A stretch of 13,672 nt of DNA, from assembly GCA_027038775.1 (NCBI GenBank), contig JALWGP010000139.1:1-13672 (forward strand), read 5' to 3'. The translations under genes were made by a program, and so were the position numbers. Of the stretch, positions 1 to 7,386 are shown in pieces. Origin of the DNA: Sedimenticola sp. (GTDB taxonomy: Bacteria; Pseudomonadota; Gammaproteobacteria; Chromatiales; Chromatiaceae). Every line of letters starts with the position of its first letter. Position 1 is the first letter of the stretch. The notes under the pieces were generated by a model. That model was not told the origin of the DNA. It did not search any database and worked only from the letters and a program-made list of their open reading frames with translations.

Positions 1-42
1 GCCCGACCTTGCACCCATCCAAAAAAAGGCGCAGGATTGACA

Positions 43-66
43 GGCCCTCCCCGAACGGGAGAGGCC
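43..66. other. GC-rich hairpin upstream of moxR
   Basis: GGCC then CTCCC (43-51) can pair with GGGAG, a bulged A, then GGCC (57-66), giving a 9-bp stem around a CGAAC loop. It lies 40 bases before the moxR start. No T-run follows it on the + strand. On the - strand a T7 run (21-27 read in reverse) lies about 15 bases beyond the stem, too far for a canonical terminator. It could be the remnant of an upstream terminator or a 5' leader structure of the moxR transcript. The role is unknown. Confidence 0.35.
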
Positions 67-105
67 GCGCAATGATAACGACACCAAAGGAAGCAGCAGC
101 ACCGC

Positions 106-1062
106 ATGACACCCCAGGCACTCGAACCCCTTCGCAACCACATCCGTTCCCGCGTCATCGGCCAGCAGAACCTCATCGACGGCATGCTCATCTGCCTGCT
201 GGCGGATGGTCACCTGCTGGTTGAAGGCATGCCGGGACTGGCCAAGACCACCGCCGTGAACGCCCTCTCCGAGGGCATCGAGGGCGACTTCCACCGGGTC
301 CAGTTCACCCCGGACCTGCTTCCCTCGGACCTGGTGGGCACCGACATTTACCGCCACGAGAAGGCCGAGTTCGAGTTCCGTCCCGGCCCCCTGTTCCACA
401 ACATCCTTCTCGCCGACGAGGTGAACCGGGCGCCGGCCAAGGTGCAGGCGGCGCTGCTGGAGGCGATGGGCGAGCGGCAGATCACCGTGGGCCAGAAGAC
501 CTACCGGCTGCCGGAGCTCTTCATGGTGCTGGCCACCCAGAACCCGGTGGAACAGGAGGGCACCTATCAGCTGCCCGAGGCCCAGCTCGACCGCTTTCTC
601 ATGCAGGTGGTGGTGGGCTACCCCACCCACGTCGAGGAGCTGGAGATCCTGGAGCTCGACCACAACCGCCAGCAGGCGGTGGAGACCCCGCCGCCCGACC
701 CCATCCCCCAGTCGGCCCTTTTCTCCATGCGCAAGTCGGCGGCCGAGGTCTACCTCGATCCCAAGCTCAACCGCTACATCGTGGACCTGGTGCAGGCCAC
801 CCGCAATCCCGGCCTCTACGACAAGGAGATGGCCCGCTGGATCCGCTTCGGGGCCTCACCCCGGGCCACCCTGGCGCTGGCCCGCTGCGCCCGCGCCCGC
901 GCCTGGCTGGACGACGAGGAGTTCGTCTCACCGGGCCACATCCAGAAGATCGCCCCGGACATCCTGCGCCACCGGGTGCTGCTCAGCTTCGAGGCGGAGG
1001 CGGAAGGGATCACTGCCGACGACGTGATCGAACGGCTGCTCTCGCTGGTGGCCATTCCCTAG
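106..1062 (+). CDS. MoxR-family AAA+ ATPase
   Basis: This 318-residue protein is a MoxR-type AAA+ ATPase, a family thought to act as chaperones that mature or activate partner VWA-domain proteins using ATP. Visible motifs are Walker A GMPGLAKT (41-48, K47), Walker B LLADEVNRAPAK (101-112, D104/E105), sensor 1 ATQNP (N146), an LDRF arginine finger (R163) and sensor 2 GASPRA (R253), followed by the C-terminal lid. Length and motif order are normal for the family and it has no signal peptide, so it is cytoplasmic. The ATG at 106 puts the usual start of the family (LRNHIRSRVIGQ) near the N-terminus; the Shine-Dalgarno-like GGAAG at 89-93 is about 12 bases away, which is rather far. It is the first gene of a MoxR-DUF58-DUF4381-VWA-VWA-TPR cluster. 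Family identity is clear; the physiological target is not known. Confidence 0.95.
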   Translation: MTPQALEPLRNHIRSRVIGQQNLIDGMLICLLADGHLLVEGMPGLAKTTAVNALSEGIEGDFHRVQFTPDLLPSDLVGTDIYRHEKAEFEFRPGPLFHNILLADEVNRAPAKVQAALLEAMGERQITVGQKTYRLPELFMVLATQNPVEQEGTYQLPEAQLDRFLMQVVVGYPTHVEELEILELDHNRQQAVETPPPDPIPQSALFSMRKSAAEVYLDPKLNRYIVDLVQATRNPGLYDKEMARWIRFGASPRATLALARCARARAWLDDEEFVSPGHIQKIAPDILRHRVLLSFEAEAEGITADDVIERLLSLVAIP

Positions 1063-1308
1063 CAAGGTGATGAAGTTTCCAGCAGACTGGACCTGGGAAA
1101 GTTCCAGCATGGTGCCAAGGACGGGAGCCATCCTTCCCGGCAGGAACGCCGTGAATCCATCCATGGAGGCTTCGCGGCGGCATCCCTGCCGCCGAGATCC
1201 CGCCGGGAAGGAAGGCTCCCCTCCTCGAGGGTCGCAGCAGAAATCCCGTTGGACTGAATCCCGACCGACATTTCTCTCTCTCCCCTCGTCCGCTCTCTGC
1301 CTTCGCCC
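1063..1308. other. Intergenic gap inside the Bat operon
   Basis: These 246 bases are the only sizeable gap in the moxR-to-TPR operon. The left part has a small hairpin (TCCAG-CAGA-CTGGA, 1078-1091) and an imperfect direct repeat (AAGTTTCCAGCA at 1073-1084, AAGTTCCAGCA at 1099-1109). The middle is the palindromic element at 1118-1225. The right part (about 1269-1308) is pyrimidine-rich and runs straight into the DUF58 start with no Shine-Dalgarno sequence. I see no convincing sigma70 promoter, no T-run terminator and no believable coding sequence here. Confidence 0.6.
1118..1225. repeat. Palindromic intergenic element with two inner hairpins
   Basis: The outer arms GGGAGCCATCCTTCCCGGC (1123-1141) and GCCGGGAAGGAAGGCTCCC (1202-1220) are reverse complements at 18 of 19 positions, and pairing extends four more bases outward (1118-1121 with 1222-1225) after one mismatch. 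Inside are two smaller hairpins: TCCAT-CC-ATGGA (1156-1167), and a perfect 7-bp stem at 1175-1181/1188-1194 with the loop ATCCCT. Both inner hairpins carry ATCC at or beside the loop. The whole would fold as a three-way, cruciform-like structure in DNA or RNA. The layout recalls dispersed palindromic repeats in intergenic regions of other gammaproteobacteria; this is from memory and not checked. It splits moxR from the DUF58 gene in an otherwise overlapping operon, so it may be an insertion that affects mRNA stability or downstream expression. Confidence 0.7.
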
Positions 1309-2235
1309 ATGAGCCTGCAGCCCGTACTCGACGACCTGCTGGAACTGCGTCACCAGGCCCACGCCCTGGGCATGGCCTCGCACCACCTGGTCAACTCCTC
1401 TTTCGCCGGCCTCTACGCCTCGGTCTTCCGCGGCCAGGGGCTCAACTTCGAGGAGGTGCGCGAGTACCACGAGGGCGACGACATCCGTAACATGGACTGG
1501 AAAGTCACCGCCCGCACCGGCGACCCCCACCTCAAGGTGTTCCGCGAGGAACGCGAGCGCAGCGTCATGCTCTGCGTGGACAAGGGGCCGCACATGGACT
1601 TCGGCACCCGCGGCACTTTCAAGTCGATCCAGGCGGCGAAGGCGGCGGCGCTGCTGGGCTGGGCCGCCAACCACCTCCACGATCGCGTGGGCGGCGTGCT
1701 CTTCGGCGACCCGCGCTGTGAGGACCGCTACTTCCGCGCCACCAAGGACCGGCGCGCGCTCTGGCGCCTGCTCAACGCGCTCACCACCGAGCCGGAGCAG
1801 TGCGACACCGCGCACGGCTCCGGCACCCTGCCCGAGATCCTGCGCAAGGCGAGCCAGGGCATCGGCACCGGCGGCTTGGTCTTCGTCGTCGCCGACTTCA
1901 ACCTCGACCCCGCCGAACTGAAGCAGCCCCTCTCCCAGCTCTGCCAGCACCACTCGGCGGTGCTGGTGCCCATCGACGATCCTGCGGAGCGGGAGCTGCC
2001 CGACATGGGCACCGTACTCTTTCACGGCCCCGACGGCGGACTGCTGGAAGTGGACACCTCCGACGAGCACGCCCGCCAGGCCTACCGCGAGGCCTGGGAG
2101 AACCGCCGCAACCGGCTGGTACAGCTGGCCAACAGCCTGGGCGTGGCGGTGATCCCGGTGTGGACCCACGAGGAGGTGCACGGCGCGCTGATGCGCGGCC
2201 TGGAACGCCGCCTGCGCATGAGGGCCTTCCTGTGA
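1309..2235 (+). CDS. DUF58 domain protein of the MoxR/Bat cluster
   Basis: This 308-residue protein belongs to the DUF58 family, which almost always sits next to moxR. The diagnostic block FRGQGLNFEEVREY followed by GDDIRNMDWKVTARTG and HLKVFREERER lies at residues 40-84. A VWA-like fold follows: a first strand MLCVDKGPHMDFG (87-99) and later VFVVADFN (191-198). The D-x-S-x-S metal site is not intact (D91-K-G93-P-H95), so it probably does not bind Mg like the two VWA proteins downstream. There is no signal peptide or membrane helix, so it is probably cytoplasmic. The ATG at 1309 is chosen because residues before Met22 (LDDLLELRHQAHAL) fit the family; no in-frame ATG, GTG or TTG and no ribosome site lies in the 40 pyrimidine-rich bases upstream. 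The stop overlaps the next gene's start (GTGA). The molecular role of the family is unproven. Confidence 0.93.
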   Translation: MSLQPVLDDLLELRHQAHALGMASHHLVNSSFAGLYASVFRGQGLNFEEVREYHEGDDIRNMDWKVTARTGDPHLKVFREERERSVMLCVDKGPHMDFGTRGTFKSIQAAKAAALLGWAANHLHDRVGGVLFGDPRCEDRYFRATKDRRALWRLLNALTTEPEQCDTAHGSGTLPEILRKASQGIGTGGLVFVVADFNLDPAELKQPLSQLCQHHSAVLVPIDDPAERELPDMGTVLFHGPDGGLLEVDTSDEHARQAYREAWENRRNRLVQLANSLGVAVIPVWTHEEVHGALMRGLERRLRMRAFL

Positions 2236-2723
2236 ACGAGGCCCTCGTGGCGCGCATGCGCGACATCCACGAACTGCCGCCCCCCTCCTGGTGGCCGCCG
2301 GCAGCCGGCTGGTGGCTGGTGGCCCTGGCGGTGGCCGCGGCAACCACGCTGCTCTGGCTGGGCATCCGCAGCCTGCGGCGCTACCCTCCGGGCAGCTGGC
2401 ACCGCGATGCGCGCAACCAGCTCCTCGCCTTGCGCCGCCTCACCGGCCAGCTCACCCCCGAGCAGAGCATCCGCGAGCTCTCCGAGCTGATGCGCCGCAT
2501 CGCCGTGGCCCGGGTGGGCCGGGAGGAGGCCGCCGGCCTCAGCGGCGAGGCGTGGCTCGCCTGGCTGGAGGAGAAGGACCCCGAGCAGTTCCCCTGGCGC
2601 CGCGAGGGCGAGGCGCTGGTCACCTCCGCCTACGCCCCGCCCGGCAAGTGCCCGGTGAGCACGGAGCAGGTGAACCGTCTCATCGAGGCGGCCCTGGTCT
2701 GGGCCAGGAGGAACCCGAAATGA
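2232..2723 (+). CDS. DUF4381 single-pass membrane protein
   Basis: This 163-residue protein begins with VNEALVARMRDIHELPPPSWWPP, the typical start of DUF4381 proteins found between DUF58 and VWA genes in this operon type. A hydrophobic segment at about residues 25-45 is a probable membrane anchor; the rest, including the ELSELMRRIAVAR helix, is likely a small soluble helical domain. The start is a GTG at 2232 that overlaps the DUF58 stop by four bases (GTGA), with GAGGG at 2220-2224 seven bases upstream. Longer in-frame starts further left would run through the DUF58 gene and lose the family N-terminus. The stop overlaps the next ATG (ATGA), which implies translational coupling. Function is unknown; membership of a membrane VWA complex is inferred from context. 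Confidence 0.9.
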   Translation: MNEALVARMRDIHELPPPSWWPPAAGWWLVALAVAAATTLLWLGIRSLRRYPPGSWHRDARNQLLALRRLTGQLTPEQSIRELSELMRRIAVARVGREEAAGLSGEAWLAWLEEKDPEQFPWRREGEALVTSAYAPPGKCPVSTEQVNRLIEAALVWARRNPK

Positions 2724-3757
2724 TCCGCTTCCAGTGGCCCTGGATGGTCCTGCTCCTGCTGCTGCCCACGCTCCAGTGGCTGCTGGCCCGGCGGCGCCTG
2801 GGCGCCCTCGACGACTACCGGCAGCGCCGCACCACCCTCCTCTACCCTTCCCTGGCACGGCTGGAAGCGGTCTTCCGGGGCCAGCGGCCCGGCCTCAGCC
2901 GGGGCTCCCTCCTCCAGTTCCTGCTCACGGCGCTCCTCTGGCTGGGGCTGACCCTGGCACTCATGCGTCCCCAGTGGCTCCAGCCCTACACCGACGAGAA
3001 GGTGGAGGGCTACGACCTGATGCTGGCGGTGGACGCCTCCCACTCCATGGAGGCACTGGACTTCACCGTGAACGGCCAGCAGGTGAGCCGCATGCAGGTG
3101 GTGAAGGGGGTCATGGGCCGCTTCATCGAGCAGCGCGAGGGAGACCGCGTGGGACTCGTCATCTTCGGCAATCAGGCCTTCGTGCTCTCCCCGCTGACCC
3201 TCGACCGGCGCATGGTGCGCCAGCTCCTCGACAACCTGGTGCCGCGCATCGCGGGCGACGGCACCGCGATGGGCGACGCCATCGGCCTGGGCATCAAGAA
3301 GCTGCGCGAACGGCCGCCCGGCTCGCGGGTGCTGATCCTGGTGGCGGACGGCGAGAACACCGCCGGCACCATTCCGCCCATCGAAGCGGCGAGGCTGGCG
3401 GCCGCCGAAGGCGTGCGCATCTACGCCATCGGCGTGGGCAGCCACCAGGAGGAGGTACCCATCATCGAGGAGGGCCGGCTGGTCTACCGCTCCGACCTGG
3501 GCTTCGACGAGGCCACCATGAAGCGGATCGCCGAGGCCACCGGCGGCGCCTACTTCCGCGCCAGTGACGCCAACGCCCTGGAAGAGATCTCGCGGCGCAT
3601 CAACGAGCTGGAGAAGAGCAAGGCGGAGTCGCGCACCATCTGGGTGCCCCGTCCCCTCTACCGCTGGCCCCTGGGCGTGGCACTGCTGAGCCTGCTCCTG
3701 CTGGGGCTCTTCCCGGGCGGGCGCTGGCGGTTGCCGTCGGGGAGGTTCCATGGCTGA
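2720..3757 (+). CDS. VWA-domain membrane protein, BatA-like
   Basis: This 345-residue protein has two N-terminal membrane segments (about 7-23 and 64-83), a von Willebrand A domain (about 98-295) and a C-terminal membrane helix (about 316-331), the standard plan of BatA-type proteins. The metal-ion-dependent adhesion site is complete: DASHS (D105, S107, S109), T182 in GDGTAMGDAIG, and D210 in VADGENTAG. The VWA domain is expected on one face of the inner membrane, where it would bind a protein partner through Mg2+ and may be remodelled by the MoxR ATPase (family knowledge). The ATG at 2720 overlaps the upstream stop by four bases and has a strong AGGAGGA (2706-2712) eight bases before it. The name BatA rests on domain order; aerotolerance is the historic label of the cluster and no function is proven here. 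Confidence 0.92.
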   Translation: MIRFQWPWMVLLLLLPTLQWLLARRRLGALDDYRQRRTTLLYPSLARLEAVFRGQRPGLSRGSLLQFLLTALLWLGLTLALMRPQWLQPYTDEKVEGYDLMLAVDASHSMEALDFTVNGQQVSRMQVVKGVMGRFIEQREGDRVGLVIFGNQAFVLSPLTLDRRMVRQLLDNLVPRIAGDGTAMGDAIGLGIKKLRERPPGSRVLILVADGENTAGTIPPIEAARLAAAEGVRIYAIGVGSHQEEVPIIEEGRLVYRSDLGFDEATMKRIAEATGGAYFRASDANALEEISRRINELEKSKAESRTIWVPRPLYRWPLGVALLSLLLLGLFPGGRWRLPSGRFHG

Positions 3758-4766
3758 GAGCGGTTTCCACTTCGCCCAGCCCTTGTGGTTCTGGCTGCTG
3801 CTGGTGATCCCCGCGGCAGTCGCCTGGCTCGTCTTCAGCCGTCCCGCGCGGCAGCGCGGCCGCGAGTACCTCTACGCCGACGCCGAGCTGATGCCCCACC
3901 TCACCGGCGAGACCGCCGCCGCCCGCGGCCGTGACTGGCGGCTGGTGGCGGCCTGGTGCCTGGCCTGGGCGCTGGCGGTGACGGCCATGGCCGGGCCCCG
4001 CTGGGACTACGAGCGGATCGCCGCCTTCCAGCCCGCCGCCGAGCTGGTGATCCTGCTGGACATCTCCGCTTCCATGAAGATCCAGGACGTGCGGCCGTCG
4101 CGCCTGGCGCGGGCCAGGCAGGAGATCCAGGATCTGCTGCGGCTCGATCCCGGCATCCGCATGGGGCTGGTGGCCTTCGCCACCGTGGCCCACGTGGTGG
4201 CGCCGCTCACCGAGGACCTGGAGACCCTGCACCGCGTTCTGCCCGGCCTCTCCGCCGACCTGGTGCGCCTGCCCGGCAGCCGCCTGGGCAACGCCCTGGA
4301 GAAGGCCGCCCTGCTCTTCACGCAGGAAGAGAAAAAGCGGCGCATCAGCCGCCATCTGCTGCTGATCACCGACGGCGACTTCAACGAGGCGGGGCTGGAC
4401 GAGAAGATTCGCCGGCTGCGTGAACAGGGCATCCACCTGCACGTGCTGGGGGTGGGCACCGAGGGAGGCGGTCCCGTTCCCCACGTCACCGGCCCGGATG
4501 GGCGGGCGGTGATCTCCCGCCTGAACCTGCAGGAGCTGCGCCGGCTGGTGGAGCTGGGCGGCGGCAGGTTCGAAGTGGCGGACTACCACGACCGCGACGT
4601 GCAGGCCATCCTGGAGGAGGTGCTGAAGGATGCCGACAGCATCCGCGTCGAGGGACAGCCCACGCGCGTCTGGAACGAGCGCTTCTACCTGCCGCTGATC
4701 CCCGTGGTGCTGCTGGTGCTCTGGCTCTTCGGCCCCGCCTCCCGCTACGCGAGGGGTGCGTCATGA
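3750..4766 (+). CDS. VWA-domain membrane protein, BatB-like
   Basis: This is the second VWA protein (338 residues), a diverged partner of its upstream neighbour. Membrane segments lie at about 12-30, 64-81 and 313-328, with the VWA domain at about 97-295 between the last two. The metal site has D104-x-S106-x-S108 in LLDISASM, Ser177 (GSRLGNALEKA) where the first VWA protein has Thr, and D208 in ITDGDFNEAG, so it looks competent. The start ATG at 3750 overlaps the upstream gene by eight bases and is preceded by GGGGAGG (3739-3745). The stop overlaps the TPR gene by four bases. In some relatives the second VWA protein and the TPR protein are one fused polypeptide; here they are separate (family knowledge from memory). 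It is probably part of a membrane complex with the other Bat proteins. Confidence 0.92.
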   Translation: MAESGFHFAQPLWFWLLLVIPAAVAWLVFSRPARQRGREYLYADAELMPHLTGETAAARGRDWRLVAAWCLAWALAVTAMAGPRWDYERIAAFQPAAELVILLDISASMKIQDVRPSRLARARQEIQDLLRLDPGIRMGLVAFATVAHVVAPLTEDLETLHRVLPGLSADLVRLPGSRLGNALEKAALLFTQEEKKRRISRHLLLITDGDFNEAGLDEKIRRLREQGIHLHVLGVGTEGGGPVPHVTGPDGRAVISRLNLQELRRLVELGGGRFEVADYHDRDVQAILEEVLKDADSIRVEGQPTRVWNERFYLPLIPVVLLVLWLFGPASRYARGAS

Positions 4767-6340
4767 CACGAACCCTGCTCGCCGGCCTGCTGTTCACCCT
4801 GCCCCTGGCCGCCCGCGCGGACCTCTTCCTCAACGCCGAACAGAAGGGGTGGCAGCACTACACCCAGGGCGACTACCAGGCGGCCGCGGAGACCTTCCGC
4901 GACCCCTTCCGCCAGGGCATGGCCTGGTACCGGGCCGGCCAGTACGCCCGGGCTGCCGAGGCCTTCGCCGAGGTGAAGAAGGAGGAGCGGCTGGCGGACG
5001 CCCTCTACAACCTGGGCAACAGCCAGTTCCGCATGGGAGACCTCAAGGCCGCCGCCGAAAGCTACCGCCAGGCCCTGGCGCGTCAGCCCGGTCACGAGGA
5101 CGCGCGCTACAACCTTTCCCTGGTGAACGCACTCCTCGTCCGCCTGGAGGAAAAGCGGAAAGAAGAGGAGGAAAAGGAGCAGCGGGAGGAGCAGAAGCAA
5201 CAGGAGAAGAGCCAGGAGCAACACCAGGAACAGCAGGCCCAGGAACCGGAGCAGCAGGAGAAACAGTCCGGGCAACCGCAGGAAAAGGAGCAGCAGCAAT
5301 CCGGAGAACAGCAGGAGCAGCAACAGCAGTCCGGGCAGCAGCAACAGGAGTCGGAAGAGCAACAGCAATCGGGGCAGCAGGACTCGGAACAGCAGCAGTC
5401 GGGAGAGCAGCAGCAGAAGCAGGAGCAGTCGGGCGGCCAGCAGTCCGAGCAGCAACAGGAGGGAGAGCAGCAATCCGAGCAGTCCGCCGGTGGCCAGCAG
5501 AACGAGGAACAGCAGGCAGGCGAATCCTCCGGGGAAGCGTCCGGCAGCAGCGGGGAGGAGAGCAGCGAGCAGACCACCGGTGGCGAATCCTCGGACCGGG
5601 AGCAACCGGGCGGCGAAGGGAGCGAAGAGGAGCAGCCGCAAGGGGCCGAGGGCAACGAAGCGCAGCAGCCCCCTTCGCAGGGCGGCGAGGAAGAGCAGAA
5701 GGACGAGGCGGCCGGCGCTCGTGAGGAGCAGAAAAAGGAGGAAGGCGGCGGCGGAGAGGAGCGGCAGGAGTCCGATGCCGGCGGCTCGCAGGAGCCGCAG
5801 CAGGAGCAATTCCGGTCCGGCGAGGAGTCCCCGCGGGAGGCAGAGGAAGAAGAGAGCGGGGAACGTGAAGGCGACCGCAAGGGCGAAGCCTCCTCGGCGG
5901 AGGCGGAGCAGGAGCAGGGCCGCAAGGGCGAGGAGACTCCCCCGCCCGAGGGCAGGCCGGAAGAGGCCGGCAGCAGTGAAACCGACCTGGAACGCCCACG
6001 CCCGCCAGAAGAACGCCCGCCCCTGGAGCGCCGTCACGGCGCCGCGGGCGAAACCGAGACCTTCGACGCGGAGGAGGCCAGCATGGACCAGGGCGCGGTG
6101 GAGAAGTTCGACCAGCTGGGCGCCCAGGACTCGGAGGAGAGCGAACGGGAAGGCCAGACCGAGAGCCTCTCCGACGTGCAGACCGAGCGCACCGGCCGCG
6201 GCGCCATGGGGCTCATGGAGCAGTGGCTGGAACAGGCCGAGGGCAACCCCGCCTACCTGCTGCGCAACCAGTTCCTGCTGGAGGAGCAGCGCGCGGTGAG
6301 CACCCGCTCGGCGCCGCTGCGGGAGCCGCGCCCCTGGTAG
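4763..6340 (+). CDS. Secreted TPR protein with long Gln/Glu-rich tail, BatC-like
   Basis: This 525-residue protein has a signal peptide (MTRTLLAGLLFTLPLAARA, likely cut before D20), so it is periplasmic. Residues about 26-125 hold TPR-like helices (YTQGDYQAAAETF, GMAWYRAGQYARAAEAF, ALYNLGNSQFRMGDLKAAAESYRQAL). Residues about 129-410 are low complexity, at first Gln/Glu-rich with a recurring QQQSGEQ/QQQSGQQ unit, then Glu/Gly/Ser-rich. The last 45 residues become ordered again: MEQWLEQAEGNPAYLLRNQF resembles the conserved end of Bat-operon TPR proteins. No second membrane helix is seen. The ATG at 4763 overlaps the VWA stop (ATGA) with GAGGGG just upstream. It ends the operon. It probably scaffolds the periplasmic side of the VWA complex; the disordered tail is unusually long and its role is unknown. 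Confidence 0.88.
   Translation: MTRTLLAGLLFTLPLAARADLFLNAEQKGWQHYTQGDYQAAAETFRDPFRQGMAWYRAGQYARAAEAFAEVKKEERLADALYNLGNSQFRMGDLKAAAESYRQALARQPGHEDARYNLSLVNALLVRLEEKRKEEEEKEQREEQKQQEKSQEQHQEQQAQEPEQQEKQSGQPQEKEQQQSGEQQEQQQQSGQQQQESEEQQQSGQQDSEQQQSGEQQQKQEQSGGQQSEQQQEGEQQSEQSAGGQQNEEQQAGESSGEASGSSGEESSEQTTGGESSDREQPGGEGSEEEQPQGAEGNEAQQPPSQGGEEEQKDEAAGAREEQKKEEGGGGEERQESDAGGSQEPQQEQFRSGEESPREAEEEESGEREGDRKGEASSAEAEQEQGRKGEETPPPEGRPEEAGSSETDLERPRPPEERPPLERRHGAAGETETFDAEEASMDQGAVEKFDQLGAQDSEESEREGQTESLSDVQTERTGRGAMGLMEQWLEQAEGNPAYLLRNQFLLEEQRAVSTRSAPLREPRPW
5147..5992 (+). repeat. Low-complexity purine-rich coding repeat
   Basis: Within the TPR gene, codons for about 280 residues are mostly CAG, CAA, GAG, GAA, GGC and TCC/TCG, giving a degenerate array of units such as CAGCAGTCGGGAGAGCAG. 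The + strand is strongly purine-rich here, and the complement reads as a long Leu-rich pseudo-ORF. Units vary in length and sequence, so this is not a clean tandem repeat. It could change length by slippage or recombination while often keeping the frame. Confidence 0.8.
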
Positions 6341-6352
6341 GGAAGCGGCCCA

Positions 6353-6394
6353 TTACCTTACCGGTTATGAGGTTATTGTCCTTTGTGCTATAAA
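6353..6394 (+). promoter_or_regulatory. Probable promoter/operator region of the prk-like gene
   Basis: In this GC-rich window the 90-base spacer after the TPR gene contains a distinctly AT-rich patch. TTACC occurs twice back to back (6353-6362), followed by GGTTAT twice (6363-6368 and 6371-6376), forming a loose dyad around the CCGG at 6361-6364. A -10-like TATAAA lies at 6389-6394, with only a poor -35 (TTATGA, 6365-6370, 18-base spacing) overlapping the repeats. A weak -35 overlapped by repeats would fit an activator-dependent promoter. This is inference; no factor can be named from sequence alone. Confidence 0.45.
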
Positions 6395-6420
6395 GGACCG
6401 ACATGCACCCCGATCGACTC

Positions 6421-6428
6421 GAGGTGAG
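6421..6428 (+). promoter_or_regulatory. Ribosome binding site of the prk-like gene
   Basis: GAGGTGAG matches the anti-Shine-Dalgarno sequence well, and its GAGG core ends six bases before the ATG at 6431. It supports this start over the out-of-frame ATG at 6403. Confidence 0.8.
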
Positions 6429-6430
6429 CC

Positions 6431-7386
6431 ATGTCCGTCAAGCACCCCATCATCGCCTTCACCGGCTCCTCCGGCGCCGGCACCACCACGTTCCGGGAGG
6501 TGTTCGACCGTCTCCTGAAGGAAGAGGGAATCACCCGTTTCCGCGTGGACGGCAACGCCTTCCGTCGCTACGACCGCAAGGCCATGAAGTACATGGTGGA
6601 GCGCTACCGCGAACAGGGACGCTGCCTGAGCCACTTCTCGCCCGAGGCCAACCACCTGGAACGGCTGGAGGGGCTGTTCCGGGAATACTCGCGCACAGGT
6701 GCCGGCCTCTGCCGGCGCTACCTGGAGAACGAAGAGCTGGCCGAGATGTACGGCCAGCCGGCAGGCTCCTTCACCCCCTGGGAAGAGATCCCCAAGGGAA
6801 CCGACGTGCTGGTCTACGACGGACTGCACGGCGGCTACTCGGAAAGGCCCTGGAGCCAGCGCAAGACCTCGCCGTCGCACAACCCCGAGGTGATCCGGCG
6901 CCGCCTGCAGGTGGCGTTGTGCGAGGTACCCGAGCTGGACATCGCCCGCTGGGTGGACCTGCTCATCGGCGTGGTGCCGGTGATCAACCTGGAGTGGATC
7001 CAGAAGATCTACCGCGACGCCCACCACAAGAACAAGCCGGCGGAGAACACCATCCAGACCATCCAGCGCCGCCTGCCCGACTACATCAACTACATCGTGC
7101 CCCAGTTCTCCCTCACCGACATCAACTTCCAGCGGGTGCCGCTGAGCGACACCTCCAACCCCTTCGTACTGCGCGAGATTCCCTCGCTGGACGAGAGCAT
7201 CGTGGTGATCCGCTTCCGCGACCCGAAGGGACACGACTTCCCCCACTTCCTGAAGCGCATCAAGGGCTCCTGGATGTCACGGCGAAACACCCTGGTGATT
7301 CCCGGCGGCCAGCTGGAGCACGCCATCCGCGTCATCTGCGCGCCCCTGGTGCACGAGCTGGTAAAGCGCTACCGGGAAGCCTCGGG

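Noticed and set aside
37..78. Perfect TTGACA (37-42) with TGATAA (73-78) as a moxR promoter
   Set aside because: The spacing is 30 bases with a hairpin between; nothing like a -10 lies 16-18 bases from TTGACA, so it is not a canonical sigma70 promoter.
9..224. Small ORF at the left edge
   Set aside because: Overlaps the start of moxR in another frame and has Arg/Pro/His-rich shadow composition.
1067..1312. Small plus-strand ORF whose TGA overlaps the DUF58 ATG
   Set aside because: The ATGA overlap is tempting, but the product is low complexity, runs through the palindromic element, and has no proper ribosome site.
928..2343. 471-codon minus-strand ORF across moxR, the gap and the DUF58 gene
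   Set aside because: Crosses two well-supported genes and the palindrome; composition is typical of a GC-rich shadow frame.
4745..6037. Long minus-strand Leu-rich ORF (430 codons)
   Set aside because: It is the complement of the CAG/GAG-rich TPR tail; poly-Leu follows directly from CTG/CTC, and no domain is visible.
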